From: Streptomyces sp. PKU-EA00015
GTDB lineage: Bacteria; Actinomycetota; Actinomycetes; Streptomycetales; Streptomycetaceae
DNA length: 51,140 nt
Direction: 5' to 3'
Assembly: GCF_013387495.1 (NCBI RefSeq)
Contig: NZ_JABZEE010000048.1
Span: forward strand, 1-51,140
In this document: in pieces, positions 51,094-51,140 of the stretch
Layout of the letters: each line of letters starts with the position of its first letter
Numbering within the stretch: position 1 is the first letter of the stretch
Program-made: the position numbers and the translations under genes
The notes under the pieces: generated by a model
Database searches by the model: none
What the model was told of the DNA's origin: nothing
The model's input: the letters and a program-made list of their open reading frames with translations, nothing else

Positions 51094-51140
51094 CAGCCGA
51101 CAAGAAGGCGGATCTCGTCGTCCTGGTCTCCGGATCGGGG
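51090..51140 (+). CDS. Start of a truncated gene, possibly a PurN-like formyltransferase
   Basis: Only 17 codons are in the window, starting ATG at 51090 in a four-base overlap with the upstream regulator stop. The visible LVVLVSGSG resembles the N-terminal strand-loop of glycinamide ribonucleotide formyltransferases (usually followed by TNLQ), but so short a piece could belong to other Rossmann-like enzymes. Coupling to a regulator rather than to purine genes hints at a specialised role. Confidence 0.55.
   Translation, partial: MTADKKADLVVLVSGSG

Noticed and set aside
1..51140. tRNA, rRNA, insertion sequences, integrases and attachment sites
   Set aside because: Looked for tRNA-like cloverleaf ends, transposase motifs and long terminal inverted or direct repeats; none was convincing.

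Overview
The window comes from a Streptomyces (or very close actinomycete) chromosome. GC content is very high, with strong third-position GC that creates long meaningless antisense frames. GTG starts and ATGA/GTGA overlaps are common, and a complete whiE-type spore-pigment cluster lies next to Streptomyces-type maltose/starch genes. No rRNA, tRNA, CRISPR array, transposase or integrase was seen. Except for its right edge, the stretch looks like ordinary chromosome with metabolic accessory blocks.

Layout. (1) 27-7211: a type II PKS spore-pigment (whiE) cluster. Seven genes on the minus strand run WhiE I (SchA/CurD-like), II (cupin), III/IV (KS-alpha/KS-beta), V (ACP), VI and VII (cyclases); the FAD hydroxylase WhiE VIII is divergent. 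(2) 7437-10387: NADP-type glutamate dehydrogenase, then a TetR regulator coupled to a GH114-like lipoprotein. (3) 10692-25416: an alpha-glucan block. It holds malR, divergent malEFG-aglA, a second LacI/MalR paralogue overlapping aglA, a secreted alpha-amylase and a 1795-residue secreted amylase-pullulanase. CTTGC(A/G)G-type candidate operators lie upstream of malE and of the amylase gene, and strong hairpins separate each highly exported first product from the genes behind it.

(4) 25490-28172: a SepF-like protein, an ATPase overlapping a MazG-like pyrophosphohydrolase, two DnaA-box-like 9-mers, and a conserved Streptomyces protein. (5) 28466-34460: an F420-type luciferase-like oxidoreductase, a homocysteine S-methyltransferase, and the overlapping hen1-pnkp RNA-repair pair. 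(6) 34757-37653: arginine deiminase, ornithine carbamoyltransferase and an RsbW-like ATP-binding protein.

(7) 37875-46237: an aerobic aryl-CoA pathway best read as 2-aminobenzoate (anthranilate) or salicylate catabolism. It comprises a crotonase, a flavin monooxygenase/old-yellow-enzyme fusion, a PaaX regulator, an aminobenzoate-CoA-ligase-like enzyme, an acyl-CoA dehydrogenase, a RidA-family protein and a degenerate alpha/beta hydrolase. Two promoters in this block, 6 kb apart, share a 13-bp motif (12 of 13 identical) at the same distance from a GATA-containing -10 element. The RidA protein suggests an enamine-deamination step after the monooxygenase/reductase; this is the most interesting metabolic inference here.

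(8) 46356-51140: a 14-TM DHA2 exporter, an SPW-repeat membrane protein, then a regulatory cluster. That cluster has a LuxR-type regulator with a palindrome at its start, a divergent 49-residue secreted peptide, a winged-helix regulator, and the truncated start of a gene overlapping that regulator. The peptide/regulator group is the best candidate for an undescribed signalling module.
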